Below are positions 23,876 through 32,741 of a DNA stretch of 44,958 bases, piece after piece. How positions within the stretch are numbered: position 1 is the first letter of the stretch; each line of letters begins with the position of its first letter. The position numbers and the translations under genes were made by a program. Source of the stretch: an archaeon (GTDB lineage Archaea > Asgardarchaeota > Hermodarchaeia > Hermodarchaeales > Hermodarchaeaceae). The DNA lies in contig JABXGV010000173.1 in NCBI GenBank assembly GCA_016550485.1, positions 1 through 44,958 on the forward strand, read 5' to 3'. The notes below the pieces were generated by a model. The model was not told the origin of the DNA. It ran no database searches and saw only the letters and a program-made list of their open reading frames with translations.

Positions 23876-23921
23876 TTTCTCGCTTGATTTACACTCGATC
23901 GATTTACGCTCGATTCGATTT
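23876..23921. repeat. Short tandem repeat (15-16 bp) inside the DRG gene
   Basis: Plus-strand units are ACACTCGATCGATTT (23891-23905) and ACGCTCGATTCGATTT (23906-23921), preceded by a shorter related copy CTCGCTTGATTT (23879-23890). The second full unit has 16 bases instead of 15. In the coding strand the units encode Lys-Ser-Ile-Glu-Arg-like pentapeptides inserted right after the conserved PKHK of DRG. The extra base causes the frameshift. Confidence 0.85.
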
Positions 23922-24038
23922 GTGTTTTGGGATGAGCGAGATGAATTTCTCTAGTTTTTCGATTCTATCTTCGAGCCCTGTCGCTTCTTCGTAGGCTCTT
24001 TTTGCTGCTGAGGCCTCTGCGGTCAGGTTGACAGGCAT
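23904..24038 (-). pseudogene. N-terminal fragment of the DRG GTPase
   Basis: A 44-residue frame starting at ATG 24038, with AGGTGA six bases upstream. It encodes MPVNLTAEAS... and EKLEKFISLIPKHKS, which is the conserved DRG N-terminus (family: about 35-40 residues ending in ..LIPKHKGTEKLR). It then stops at TAA 23906-23904 within the tandem repeat. The matching continuation, EKFVRTYRHRLTVLRSELE, is in the neighbouring frame. Deleting one base of the 16-base unit would rejoin the gene. Confidence 0.85.
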
Positions 24039-24081
24039 CGATTCACCTAATTTCTTCATAGATGCTGTATTCTAAAACTTT

Positions 24082-24699
24082 TCAGTAGGTTGCTTGACGA
24101 GGTCTTTGAGCTTCAAAGAGGAGAAGCCGCTCGTAGAAGAAGCGTTTCTCTGCTTTTATGGTTGAACTATGGAATAAGGTGTCTAGCGCTTTCTGTGTTT
24201 TGTCAGTGTTGGAGAGAGAAGATTGTACAAGTAAAACACGCCCGTCGTTTTCGAGAAAATTCGTGCATTGGGCAAGGAAGGCGTCTATCACCTCTCGCCC
24301 ATCGAGTCCCCCCGACCATGCGTTGTCATAAGCTGGGTCCTCTCTAGTCCCTGGTAAGTAGGGTGGATTAATGACAATCAGGGCGAATCGTTCTTCCTCA
24401 CGAATTGGTTCAAATAATTGCCCTTGACGTACGTCGATTTTATCAAGAAGGGCGTTTCTCCTGGCATTCTCTCGAGTGTTTTGAACTGCAGCTAGGGATT
24501 TGTCAGTTGCGACAACAGCTGCACCGTTTCTTGCGGCAACAATAGATACGAGCCCACATCCGCAACCAATTTCAAGCATCGTTTCTCCTGGAATGATGTC
24601 AAGGTATTCGCAGAGCATTAAGGTGTCTTCAGCTGGCTCATAAACTCCATCATGAACAACAACTCGTACATCTGAAAAAGATGCTTCGACCGGGTTCAA
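24082..24699 (-). CDS. HemK2/Mtq2-type protein glutamine N5-methyltransferase
   Basis: Class I methyltransferase with cofactor loop EIGCGCG (43-49) and catalytic NPPY (111-114). YEPAEDTLML (20-29) is typical of the N6AMT1/Mtq2 clade, which methylates the GGQ glutamine of release factor aRF1/eRF1 with a Trm112 partner. Length 205 is right. Its ATG overlaps the ksgA stop by four bases, so both are co-translated. Confidence 0.92.
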   Translation of the reverse strand: MNPVEASFSDVRVVVHDGVYEPAEDTLMLCEYLDIIPGETMLEIGCGCGLVSIVAARNGAAVVATDKSLAAVQNTRENARRNALLDKIDVRQGQLFEPIREEERFALIVINPPYLPGTREDPAYDNAWSGGLDGREVIDAFLAQCTNFLENDGRVLLVQSSLSNTDKTQKALDTLFHSSTIKAEKRFFYERLLLFEAQRPRQATY

Positions 24700-25535
24700 T
24701 CGGGCTTCACCTGATATATAATGTTGGCTATTTCCGCTAGTTCTTCTGGGTTAAGCTCCTCTGCCCTGTGGTCTAGCCAGGGAATTTGGCACTTAATTTC
24801 TTCAATGGTATTTGGTTTTAACTCCATTTCTCGTAGGAGCGCAGTGAGCGGGGTACGGATTTTCTTTCGACGCTGATTAAACAGGACTACAACAAGTCTG
24901 GTGAAAAGCGAATAATCCATCACAGTAAACGCAGGTTCTACGCATCGTCTAATCCGAACTAGAGCGGACGTAACCTCAGGAGGTGGATGAAAACAATTGG
25001 GTGCTACATATTCTAGAATTTCAGATGTGGCTGTATAGGTTGCCATCACCGTTAGCCTTCCGTAAGTCTTTGATCCAGCAGAGGCGGTGAGACGTTCGGC
25101 AAATTCTCGTTGAAGCATTAAAAGAGCGGTTTGGATTTCTGAGGATAGAAACTTGAAAAGTACTGGTGAAGAGATTCCAAACGGCAGATTCGCTACTAGT
25201 TTGTTAGTTGCGGGCCATTCTACTTTTACAGCGTCACCGCGGATGAGTGTGATATTAGTGATTCCTTCAAACTCCTTCTGAAGTGCGTCGAACAACACAG
25301 AATCCTTCTCAATGGCATACACATGCCGAACATGATTGGCTAATGCTCGTGTTAATGTTCCAATACCCGCCCCAATTTCAAGTATCGTGTCAGTCGGGTT
25401 TAAATCAGCGTAGTCTAGAGTTCGAGCCAAGACTTGTTCATTAATTAGGAAGTGTTGCCCCAAAGTCTTCGAGATAGTAATACCATGAGTACGAAGCCAA
25501 CTCTGTGTTTGTTTGAGAAGCCCCTCCGTTGGCAT
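24696..25535 (-). CDS. ksgA: 16S rRNA dimethyladenosine transferase KsgA/Dim1
   Basis: Dimethylates two adjacent adenosines near the 3' end of 16S rRNA, a checkpoint in small-subunit assembly. Key parts: LGQHFLINEQVL (25-36), cofactor motif EIGAGIGTLTRAL (53-65), NLPFGISSP (about 115-123) with the catalytic NLPF, and the small C-terminal domain. Length 279 fits. Start ATG 25535, seven bases after the DUF655 stop. Confidence 0.97.
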   Translation of the reverse strand: MPTEGLLKQTQSWLRTHGITISKTLGQHFLINEQVLARTLDYADLNPTDTILEIGAGIGTLTRALANHVRHVYAIEKDSVLFDALQKEFEGITNITLIRGDAVKVEWPATNKLVANLPFGISSPVLFKFLSSEIQTALLMLQREFAERLTASAGSKTYGRLTVMATYTATSEILEYVAPNCFHPPPEVTSALVRIRRCVEPAFTVMDYSLFTRLVVVLFNQRRKKIRTPLTALLREMELKPNTIEEIKCQIPWLDHRAEELNPEELAEIANIIYQVKPD

Positions 25536-25542
25536 TCTATTT

Positions 25543-26136
25543 CTAAGTCCTTCCCATCTCTCTATCCGCAGCCGGTTTTCTCGTAAAAAGGCTATATTTG
25601 TCTTCTCGCTGAAGTTCAGATAGAATTCGTTTGATTATAATATCCTTTGGGGACCTAATATGGGTACGTTCTGCTATATCTTGGAAACTTGTGAATAACG
25701 CTTTCTGACGTTCTTTAAGAATTTGCCACATGAACTTCTTCCCGATACCAGGAAGTAGTTCGAGGCTATGCATCCGGGTTGTTAGAGGTCTTGAAGTATT
25801 AAAGAACTCCACAAAACGCTCTTCTGATTTCCCAACAAGCATTTCAATGATAAAAGGCAGTTCGCTGCGTGCTGTCGCTGTTAAATCATCATAAGTAATA
25901 CGTCGCTTGACATGGTCAATCTTGTCTCTTTTATCGCGACCTATGAAAACAGCTTCATGTGGCTCAAATCGTGCACCTTTTCGGGGCACTAGCTCGAGAA
26001 GAGTGAAGTAGGTGTCACCTATCGCTTGTACAATTGCTTCTTTCCTGAAAAGTGGACGGGTATCCTCTGGATAACCGCGAGGAAGAAAGTCTAATACAAA
26101 TGCGTATTCTTCAAACTTCTTTATCGGACGTGACAT
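25543..26136 (-). CDS. DUF655 (COG1491) RNA-binding-like protein
   Basis: Archaeal protein with an OB/S1-like N-terminal region (EYAFVLDFLPRGYPEDTRP ... YFTLLELVPRKGARFEPHEAVFIG) and a helix-hairpin-helix, LELLPGIGKKFMWQILKER, near 128-146. The family lies between rpoF/eL21 and ksgA in most archaea, as here. Function is unproven; nucleic-acid binding is expected from the hairpin. Confidence 0.9.
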   Translation of the reverse strand: MSRPIKKFEEYAFVLDFLPRGYPEDTRPLFRKEAIVQAIGDTYFTLLELVPRKGARFEPHEAVFIGRDKRDKIDHVKRRITYDDLTATARSELPFIIEMLVGKSEERFVEFFNTSRPLTTRMHSLELLPGIGKKFMWQILKERQKALFTSFQDIAERTHIRSPKDIIIKRILSELQREDKYSLFTRKPAADREMGRT

Positions 26137-26189
26137 CTTCAGCCCCTCAAGGATATAAGATAAAACTAAAAGCTGTCTCTTACTGTTTT

Positions 26190-26549
26190 CTAACCCTCTT
26201 TCTCTTTTGTTTCAGCTTTCTTTCTAGGTACTTCTAGAATTTCCAGTATCTTTTCTTGCTCCTCTTCAGAATAAGTACGCGATGCTTTTGAAAGGAAGGA
26301 AGCTAGCTCCTCTGTAGTTGTTGGCAAGATATCAACAAGTTGTATTGCCAGATTTTCCTCCATATCGAACTTCTTAACTAGTTTGTTTACGATGGATCTT
26401 GTTTTTCGTGCGGTGAGCGGCGAGAACCTAGTAGTGTATTCCAGAGTCACGCGCTGTATATAGCTTAACTCGGCTTTTCTTCCACGTTTGGTAAGGGATT
26501 GTTTTACCTCTGCCAATGTAAGTGGTTCTGCTTCAAGTATCTTCTTCAT
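26190..26549 (-). CDS. rpoF: RNA polymerase subunit F (Rpo4)
   Basis: Rpb4 homologue that forms the polymerase stalk with RpoE. Helical throughout, with the HRDC-like region MDEENLAIQLVDILPTTTEELASFL (about 66-90) and a charged C-terminal tail. Length 119 is typical. It lies between eL21 and DUF655, the usual archaeal order. Confidence 0.92.
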   Translation of the reverse strand: MKKILEAEPLTLAEVKQSLTKRGRKAELSYIQRVTLEYTTRFSPLTARKTRSIVNKLVKKFDMEENLAIQLVDILPTTTEELASFLSKASRTYSEEEQEKILEILEVPRKKAETKEKEG

Positions 26550-26570
26550 CTAGTTTCCCTCGTTTACTAG

Positions 26571-26879
26571 CTATTGTTGTTGATCTCCACTGTAGGGACG
26601 AAGATGCTCTGGCCTGATAATCAGTAATTTCTCTTTTCTACCTAGCAGTGCAGTGACTTCATACGCGTTCCCTCTTCTATCCTTAATAATACCGACTCGT
26701 CCGTGGTATCGTCTATGTGGTTGCCCACCATGAATCGAAGGGTCTATCATAATCTCTACACGCTGTCCTTTTTCATAGGTGCGTAGAAGTCTACCCAATG
26801 GTGGTAAGCCGCGTTTGCGAGGACTTTTCGTCATTATCTTCCTGCTACCGACGCGGTAACCATGGCTGCGCTTCACCAT
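26571..26879 (-). CDS. rpl21e: Ribosomal protein eL21
   Basis: Large-subunit protein with the family start MVKRSHGYRVGSRKIMTKSPR and the SH3-like segments VEIMIDPSIHGGQPHRRYHGRVGII and GNAYEV. Length 102 is normal. No SD precedes ATG 26879. A CTTTAAAAG TATA-like element about 55 bases upstream suggests a separate promoter heading the eL21-rpoF-DUF655-ksgA-Mtq2 operon. Confidence 0.95.
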   Translation of the reverse strand: MVKRSHGYRVGSRKIMTKSPRKRGLPPLGRLLRTYEKGQRVEIMIDPSIHGGQPHRRYHGRVGIIKDRRGNAYEVTALLGRKEKLLIIRPEHLRPYSGDQQQ

Positions 26880-26927
26880 ACATGAACAACTCGCTTCTTT
26901 CTAGGAGGTGCCAACGTGGTTGAATGT

Positions 26928-26939
26928 TCTTTTAAAGAT
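26928..26939 (-). promoter_or_regulatory. TATA box for the eL21-rpoF-ksgA operon
   Basis: Minus-strand ATCTTTAAAAG lies about 50-60 bases before the eL21 start, at the head of a run of same-strand genes. Motif and position only. Confidence 0.4.
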
Positions 26940-27024
26940 TATTACTCTACTTGTTATTTACTTATCGAGATGAAACCCATCTTGTTGCCTTGCCGTGAAT
27001 AATCGTCATTGGATGTGTCTGATT

Positions 27025-28380
27025 TCAAAGTTGGAGTTCTTCCTCTGGCAGGTTTACATCTATCACATCTAGCTGGATGCATTTGGTTGGTTTTCCTAAG
27101 ATTTCAGTAATGCTGGGTGTTGTACGATTGTCGTCGCCAGATATGAACTCCTTTATGTAAAGACCACCTTGGCAGCGTATTAAAAGTATTATCTTATCCT
27201 TATCCTTAGAAGTGACCTTTAATTCGTATATCTGCTTTCTCCGAACTCTATCCGCTCTTCGGTGGAGTACTCGTTGTGGTGTGCGCTGTCTTATTTCAAG
27301 GGGCATTGGTATTGTTTCGAGTTTTTGTAGCTCCTCTGGTAGAAGTGGTTTTTCAGTTTGCGCGATTGCCTTGTAGGTTTTTTCAGTAGTCGCTGAACTG
27401 CCTTTTAGAAATTTAACCATCTCTTTATTGGTAAAACGTAATTTGTTTACCTCTACTTTTCCTTGTGCATACCGATTTATCGTCTCAGTTATTTCTTCAA
27501 GGTCGATATTCCGTCTTCTTGGTGTGAGAATTTCTAGAACAAAGGGGCGTCCAACACCCAACATACAGGCGTCGATATCTTCGCGGCCAGCCCCATGGAA
27601 TTTCACGCCTTTCCCTTGGGTTACTTCTAGTAATGGCGCGGCAATTAATTCTTCAACAGACTCGGGATACATCTTCCCTGTTCCTTCACACCGAGTACAT
27701 CCTTTTCCTAAACATTCACGGCAGGGCCATTTGGTCTGTGGAATTCCTCGAATAAGCTTCCGGTATCGTCCATAGATGAAAAGCGAGTTTACTTGCAGCT
27801 CTACTGTAAGTGATGGAATTTTCACCACAACAACGATGTCTGGTGATTTGAAGTCGACCGGGATGTTAAGAAGATCCGTAACTATTTTCCCAATTTCTCG
27901 GTTTAGTTCTGCCTTCAGCGGCTCTCCAGTTTCTATTTGTAGCTCACTGCGCATTTGTTCCTCTCTTTCAACAAAATCTGCAGAGATTTTTGAACCAAGG
28001 AGTATAGAGGTAGCCTCCCAGCCCTTCAGTTTCTGAATTGTCAAATTTGCAATCTCATCCAGCCGTTCCATAATACCAAGACAAATGCTGCAATGCTTTG
28101 CGGGAGCACATCCTGTTATTCCCTCTTTTTCAAGAAATTGTAGTGCTGGTAGAAACATCCCATGCTCAGCTAATTGCTTTAATCGAATGTTTCCGCGTTT
28201 CCTGCTTTTTAGGTAAGTCTCAGTACTTGCTAACAGCAGGAGGATTTTAAAAGCGTTCCCCCGCATTCGGTTTGACAAACCATATCCAAGAGATGCGAAT
28301 TGTCGACCGAGGCACCAGTCGCACACTGGACACCGGGCTAAGACCTGCTCAGCCTTTTTCAGTAATTTACTTATGGTCAT
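27025..28380 (-). CDS. pus10: tRNA pseudouridine synthase Pus10
   Basis: Makes pseudouridine 54 (and 55) in archaeal tRNA. An N-terminal THUMP-like part with Cys pairs (CPVCDWCLGRQF at 17-28; CSICLG) and a further zinc site CRECLGKGCTRCEGTGK near 227-243 precede the catalytic domain, whose AGREDIDACMLGVGRPFVLEI segment carries the catalytic Asp. Length 451 fits. The TrmY-like gene, which would methylate the same base, lies immediately upstream. Confidence 0.95.
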   Translation of the reverse strand: MTISKLLKKAEQVLARCPVCDWCLGRQFASLGYGLSNRMRGNAFKILLLLASTETYLKSRKRGNIRLKQLAEHGMFLPALQFLEKEGITGCAPAKHCSICLGIMERLDEIANLTIQKLKGWEATSILLGSKISADFVEREEQMRSELQIETGEPLKAELNREIGKIVTDLLNIPVDFKSPDIVVVVKIPSLTVELQVNSLFIYGRYRKLIRGIPQTKWPCRECLGKGCTRCEGTGKMYPESVEELIAAPLLEVTQGKGVKFHGAGREDIDACMLGVGRPFVLEILTPRRRNIDLEEITETINRYAQGKVEVNKLRFTNKEMVKFLKGSSATTEKTYKAIAQTEKPLLPEELQKLETIPMPLEIRQRTPQRVLHRRADRVRRKQIYELKVTSKDKDKIILLIRCQGGLYIKEFISGDDNRTTPSITEILGKPTKCIQLDVIDVNLPEEELQL

Positions 28381-28409
28381 TATTCAAGCAACATCTGATG
28401 GTACTATCA

Positions 28410-28991
28410 TTATTTCTCTTTTACCCAGTCTATCAAATCAAGCTTGTGCAGAACCGCTAGAATAGCCAAATCTCGTCTGTGGTAATCATTGTAGTGTTTT
28501 CCAGTAAAGGAGTTTGTCCATTGGAGACTCGGGTTCTCTGATAGTGGACAGTACATTACAATTCTGCTAAAATCTCTAACTGTTCTCTCCCAATTAGTAC
28601 TTCTACCTGGAAAGAGAAGGAGTGCATCTTCATTGGCTAACTGAGATAACGTTTCTTCGGCATTTGAAGGACTAATTCTAAGGCCTGCAGGAGCACGTTG
28701 CTTTCTTTTCAGGAACGTAGTTTGTCCTTTCATAAGAAGGAGAAGTATAGACCGCTCATCAGTTCCCATGTAACGTATTGATCCAGAATCAATATGGATT
28801 GATATGGGTCCAATCTTGTCAAAACAAATTACTAGGCCTACCCATCGGCGTAGATTATGGGAAATACACAGCGCACTTCGCACACAGTGTGCGACATATT
28901 GGTATGGGCGAGTTATTAGTCCAATATCCAGCTCGGTCTTCGTAATCATAAATTCAGCAGGAGAATCAACAACAACGAGAAATGTTTGCAA
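28410..28991 (-). CDS. trmY: TrmY-like tRNA pseudouridine-54 N1-methyltransferase
   Basis: SPOUT-family protein (DUF358). The N-terminal QTFLVVVDSPAEF strand, VAHCVRSALCISHNLRRWVGL helix-strand, IRYMGTDERSILLLL and LLFPGRSTNW-like strand match TrmY, which converts pseudouridine 54 to its N1-methyl form. The knot region (MYCPLSENPSLQWTNS) is divergent, so activity is not certain. I start at TTG 28991, one base after the SRP54 stop, because family members begin with this strand. GTG at 29024 would add 11 residues and overlap SRP54. Next to pus10. Confidence 0.78.
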   Translation of the reverse strand: MQTFLVVVDSPAEFMITKTELDIGLITRPYQYVAHCVRSALCISHNLRRWVGLVICFDKIGPISIHIDSGSIRYMGTDERSILLLLMKGQTTFLKRKQRAPAGLRISPSNAEETLSQLANEDALLLFPGRSTNWERTVRDFSRIVMYCPLSENPSLQWTNSFTGKHYNDYHRRDLAILAVLHKLDLIDWVKEK

Positions 28992-28992
28992 C

Positions 28993-30345
28993 CTAGCGGC
29001 CGCCCTTTGGAAGCTGTTGACCACCTAACGCCGCTGGCAGACGCATTCCTCCTCGGCGTTTCCGAAGTGATTTAATGAGGCGTTTGGACTGATTATACTG
29101 ACGCAAGAGTTCTTTAACGTCTTTGGGCTGACAACCAGCACCCCGGGCGATGCGTTCTGTCCGGGAACGGTGAATACATTTGGGTGTTTCCATTTCTTCT
29201 TGGGTCATTGATTTTATAATCACTTTCCATTTTTCTAGGTTTTCGGTTGCCATTTGCTGCATTTCCTTGGGCACTTTATAGCCAAGACCTAGCATGCTTA
29301 AGATTTTACTGAGTGACCCTACTTTTCCCATTGCTTCCATTTGTGCCATCATATCCTTTAGCGTGAAACGACCCGACATTATAGCTTTCGCCAGCTCTTT
29401 CTCTGGCATCGCTTCAGCATCTTTAACCCGTTGTAATAACGCTTCGAAATCAGCCATTCCAAGTAATTGACCGACGAATTTAGTTGGTACGAACTGTTCT
29501 AGAGCATCAATTTTCTCGCCTGTACCGATGTACTTAATCGGGGCACCGGTTGCGGCAACAGCTGAGAGCGCGCCCCCTCCACGGGCTGAACCATCTAACT
29601 TTGTTACAATAATTGAGCCTATAGGGGTCGCTTCATGAAATGCAGCTGCTTGTATTGCTGCCTGCTGGCCTAGCGTGCCATCTACTACTAGTATGATTTC
29701 ATTTGGATTGATTGCCTTTGCTATTTGTTGCATCTCTCGGATAAGCCCTTTTTCCTCCTTGTGCCGACCAGATGTATCAACAATAATTACTTCCGTGTTT
29801 TCTGACTTAAAGTGCTGAACGCCCTTCTTAGCGATTTTAACCGAATCCTTTGCTTTTGGCTCACCGAAGAAGGGTACATCAGCTTGCTCTGCAAGCTGGC
29901 GGAGCTGGTCATATGCACCTGGACGAAAGGTATCTGCTGCTACAACACCAACACGATGCCCCCTTTTCTTGATTAGCTTCGCTAGTTTACCAATAGTTGT
30001 AGTCTTGCCACTACCCTGGATTCCCACGACAAGATACACATTTGGCTGTCCAGGTTTGAGGGTCAGGGGAGCAGTCTTTTCTCCAAGAATGGCAGTTAAT
30101 TCTTCGTAGACTACTTTGATGACATAATCTCGACGAGAAATCCCTGGGGCAATCTCATCTTTCAAAGAGCGTTCTTCTATGCGTTTAGTTAGTTCCATAA
30201 CTAACCGGACATTGACATCAGCTTGGAGGAGTGCTCGTTGAAGATCCTGTACAAGTTCTTTGACTGATTTCTTGTCAACTAATGGGGCGCGAAGTAATTT
30301 CTGCACTGCAGAGTGGAGTGCTGAACCTAATTTTCCAAGAACCAT
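28993..30345 (-). CDS. srp54: Signal recognition particle GTPase SRP54
   Basis: Targets membrane and secreted proteins by binding signal peptides and 7S RNA. N domain, then the GTPase with GIQGSGKTTT (108-117), DTSGRH near 185 and TKLDGSARGG near 242, then a Met-rich M domain with RIARGAGCQPKDVKELLRQY near the C-terminus. Length 450 fits. ATG start at 30345. No SRP RNA is visible in the window. Confidence 0.97.
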   Translation of the reverse strand: MVLGKLGSALHSAVQKLLRAPLVDKKSVKELVQDLQRALLQADVNVRLVMELTKRIEERSLKDEIAPGISRRDYVIKVVYEELTAILGEKTAPLTLKPGQPNVYLVVGIQGSGKTTTIGKLAKLIKKRGHRVGVVAADTFRPGAYDQLRQLAEQADVPFFGEPKAKDSVKIAKKGVQHFKSENTEVIIVDTSGRHKEEKGLIREMQQIAKAINPNEIILVVDGTLGQQAAIQAAAFHEATPIGSIIVTKLDGSARGGGALSAVAATGAPIKYIGTGEKIDALEQFVPTKFVGQLLGMADFEALLQRVKDAEAMPEKELAKAIMSGRFTLKDMMAQMEAMGKVGSLSKILSMLGLGYKVPKEMQQMATENLEKWKVIIKSMTQEEMETPKCIHRSRTERIARGAGCQPKDVKELLRQYNQSKRLIKSLRKRRGGMRLPAALGGQQLPKGGR

Positions 30346-30432
30346 GGTCTCTTCCTACTTTCAATAGTACAACTCAGAATACAAAAAGAGGACTATTAAT
30401 GCTTTTCTTCTCCACGTCCAAGGTGGAATCAG

Positions 30433-31359
30433 TCATCCTAGCGTAGCACCTATGACGAGAGGAAAAAGAATAGTAGCATCGCCGATAATAGTTTCAAAGG
30501 AGGCAGTAGGGCTCACCTTGCCCCACGAAATACCTTCCTGGAGCTTTGCACCACTAAGGCTGCCATCCTCGTCACGTGCAGTTGTGATTTGAACGGCGCT
30601 ATTAAGTCCGCCGCGCAGTATATTCGCACCCAACGTGAAATGCTTAGGCAAGCCTCCGCCTAGAATCAAAGCCCCAACCTGCTTTGCCTCGAATAGGTTG
30701 TCATGAAGTATCTTCATATCTTTCAAACCGTCAAGCTGCATTTTCTGTAATTGCCGGAATAGAGCTAGGTGAAGACCCAGCATAGAATCTAATATTCCTG
30801 GACAAAAAACTGGCACATTATGTAAATGGGCTTGCCTAACGAAGGACTGGGTGTCCTCTAGTTGCTTACCAAGTTCCGAGATTAGCTCGGAGGGTGACAA
30901 ACCTGATACGCGCCTTGCCTCAGGAATGTTCCCAAGAAATTCTGTCATAAAATCTTCGAGTTTCTCGAAAGATTGGGTTTCGATGAAGATGTCACCAGCT
31001 CTTCCAATTTGACTTTCAGCTAGCTCACTATCATCAGCATCCATCGTTCCTCTGATGTGATGCCCTCCGATTGCCTCAACTAAATCGTGGACTACATTGG
31101 CTCCGTTTGTTATGATGATGTGCACTTGTTTTCTCCGTATCAGGTCTGTGATGATGGTACGTAATCCTCCCGCTATCATGGGCCCAGCCATTGATAAAAT
31201 TACAAGCCACTCGTTAGATTGAAACATCTTTTGAACGATTTTCACCGCTCGAGCTAGTCTACCCGCTCCTAAAACCCCCGCACCATCGTACTGCGATACG
31301 AGATTGCTGAGAGTCATTCGTTGTTTCAATATCATCTGTTTAACAATTCGTTTCTGCAT
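30433..31359 (-). CDS. dys: Deoxyhypusine synthase
   Basis: Transfers the aminobutyl group of spermidine to a lysine of aIF5A. NAD-binding features VHIIITNGANVVHDLVEAIGG (about 78-98) and the active-site lysine in GGGLPKHFTLGANIL (near residue 240) are present. Length 308 is normal. Its substrate aIF5A is the next gene upstream on the same strand, 52 bases away. Confidence 0.96.
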   Translation of the reverse strand: MQKRIVKQMILKQRMTLSNLVSQYDGAGVLGAGRLARAVKIVQKMFQSNEWLVILSMAGPMIAGGLRTIITDLIRRKQVHIIITNGANVVHDLVEAIGGHHIRGTMDADDSELAESQIGRAGDIFIETQSFEKLEDFMTEFLGNIPEARRVSGLSPSELISELGKQLEDTQSFVRQAHLHNVPVFCPGILDSMLGLHLALFRQLQKMQLDGLKDMKILHDNLFEAKQVGALILGGGLPKHFTLGANILRGGLNSAVQITTARDEDGSLSGAKLQEGISWGKVSPTASFETIIGDATILFPLVIGATLG

Positions 31360-31411
31360 TGTGTAACTACCAAAAATCTGTTAATACGAGGTAGTATGAA
31401 CACGATAGGTC

Positions 31412-31816
31412 TTAGCGGCTACGGATAAGTTTTCGGCGTTCCATCACAATCCAATACTCGACTTGAGCACCTTGCTCAATGCTGCCCTCAAAAGACTCTT
31501 CGTCAGGTGCTGGCATCTCAAAGTTCTCGAAGGATTCCATATCCATAAGACCCAAAATGGGCGGCGTCGCGTCTGTGATGTAATTAATTTGAGCGACACG
31601 TTTGTCAATGATTGGCGATTGAACCTTCGCGTCACTCGGTAAGACGATGCTGCGTTTCACACCATCAAAAAGTCCTATAGCAACAATTCGTACTTTTGCG
31701 TGACCATGCTTCCCTGACTTGCTTTTTTCGATACTTACAATGCGGCATGGCTCTTCATCAATCAAAATATAACGACCTATTTTTAGGCTACCTGCATCCA
31801 TTATTTTCATGGACAT
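31412..31816 (-). CDS. eif5A: Translation factor aIF5A
   Basis: Ribosome-binding factor that helps peptide-bond formation on difficult sequences. The hypusine site is Lys36 in KSGKHGHAKV, inside an SH3-like domain, followed by an OB-fold. Length 134 fits archaeal aIF5A. ATG start with AAGGTGG seven bases upstream. Deoxyhypusine synthase follows directly. Confidence 0.97.
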   Translation of the reverse strand: MSMKIMDAGSLKIGRYILIDEEPCRIVSIEKSKSGKHGHAKVRIVAIGLFDGVKRSIVLPSDAKVQSPIIDKRVAQINYITDATPPILGLMDMESFENFEMPAPDEESFEGSIEQGAQVEYWIVMERRKLIRSR

Positions 31817-31898
31817 CGACTGCCACCTTTTCGGATAAAATGATAGACCTCACTTAAACTTTTAGGCTCTTTGTTCTAGTCGGGAATCTGTTATAAAC

Positions 31899-32741
31899 TT
31901 GAAACGTGATGTCTCTTTGATGAAGACGGTTGGACTATTAACGAGACCCAATTTTGCAGCAGGTGTGAAGGAAGCTGAGCGGCTCTTAGCTTTTCTCGAA
32001 ACTAAGGGCCTTTCAGTTCTTATGCCTGTTTACTTAGCGGAAAAACTAAGACGTTCTGAATTAGGTATTTCTCTTGATGATTTACAAGCGGACTTCGTTA
32101 TTACAATAGGAGGTGACGGAACAACCCTTCACGCAGCTCGGTCTCTTCCCCCTGGTGTACCGATATTTCCCGTGAACCTCCAGTCTTTTGGCTTTCTCTC
32201 TGAATGTGAGATTGAAGATGCAGAGACCCTACTAACTCGGGTGCTTTCCGGTGACTTTGAAGTTCAGGAAATATTACGGCTTTCTACCAGCTTCCAAGAT
32301 AATAAAATTCCAGATGCGGCAAATGAAGTGGCATTGTTCCCTCAAAAACATGGACGTCCTCTCGCCTTTCAACTCCAAATTGGGGAAGACTCGATACTCC
32401 AATTTCGTGGTGATGGTCTTGTTATCGCAACGCCGAATGGATCTACTGGTCATACGCTTTCATTAAGAGGGCCAGTTTTACATCCTAATGTTGGCGCTAT
32501 ACTCCTTGTTGCTTCCGCACCCTTACGTAACAGTATGCTTCCTCTAGTACTTCCTGATTCTACAATACTCAGTGTGCAAGCAAATAAAATTACGAATCTA
32601 GTGATAGACGGCGAGCTACTACATCGAATCCCAGCAGAAGCTCCTGTGACTATTAAGAAATCCGAATCCCCCCTCCTAATCCTTCGTCGACACAACAGTT
32701 TCTTTCGCCGCTTACGGGAAAAACTTCTTAGGTGGCCCTGA
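31899..32741 (+). CDS. nadK: NAD kinase
   Basis: Phosphorylates NAD to NADP. The GGDGT motif is at 71-75 with following LHAAR, and the second conserved stretch ATPNGSTGHTLSLRGPVLHP carries the NAD-binding residues. Length 280 fits. Start TTG 31899; ATG 31920 is an alternative that removes seven residues. The stop overlaps the nob1 start (TGATG). Confidence 0.93.
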   Translation: MKRDVSLMKTVGLLTRPNFAAGVKEAERLLAFLETKGLSVLMPVYLAEKLRRSELGISLDDLQADFVITIGGDGTTLHAARSLPPGVPIFPVNLQSFGFLSECEIEDAETLLTRVLSGDFEVQEILRLSTSFQDNKIPDAANEVALFPQKHGRPLAFQLQIGEDSILQFRGDGLVIATPNGSTGHTLSLRGPVLHPNVGAILLVASAPLRNSMLPLVLPDSTILSVQANKITNLVIDGELLHRIPAEAPVTIKKSESPLLILRRHNSFFRRLREKLLRWP

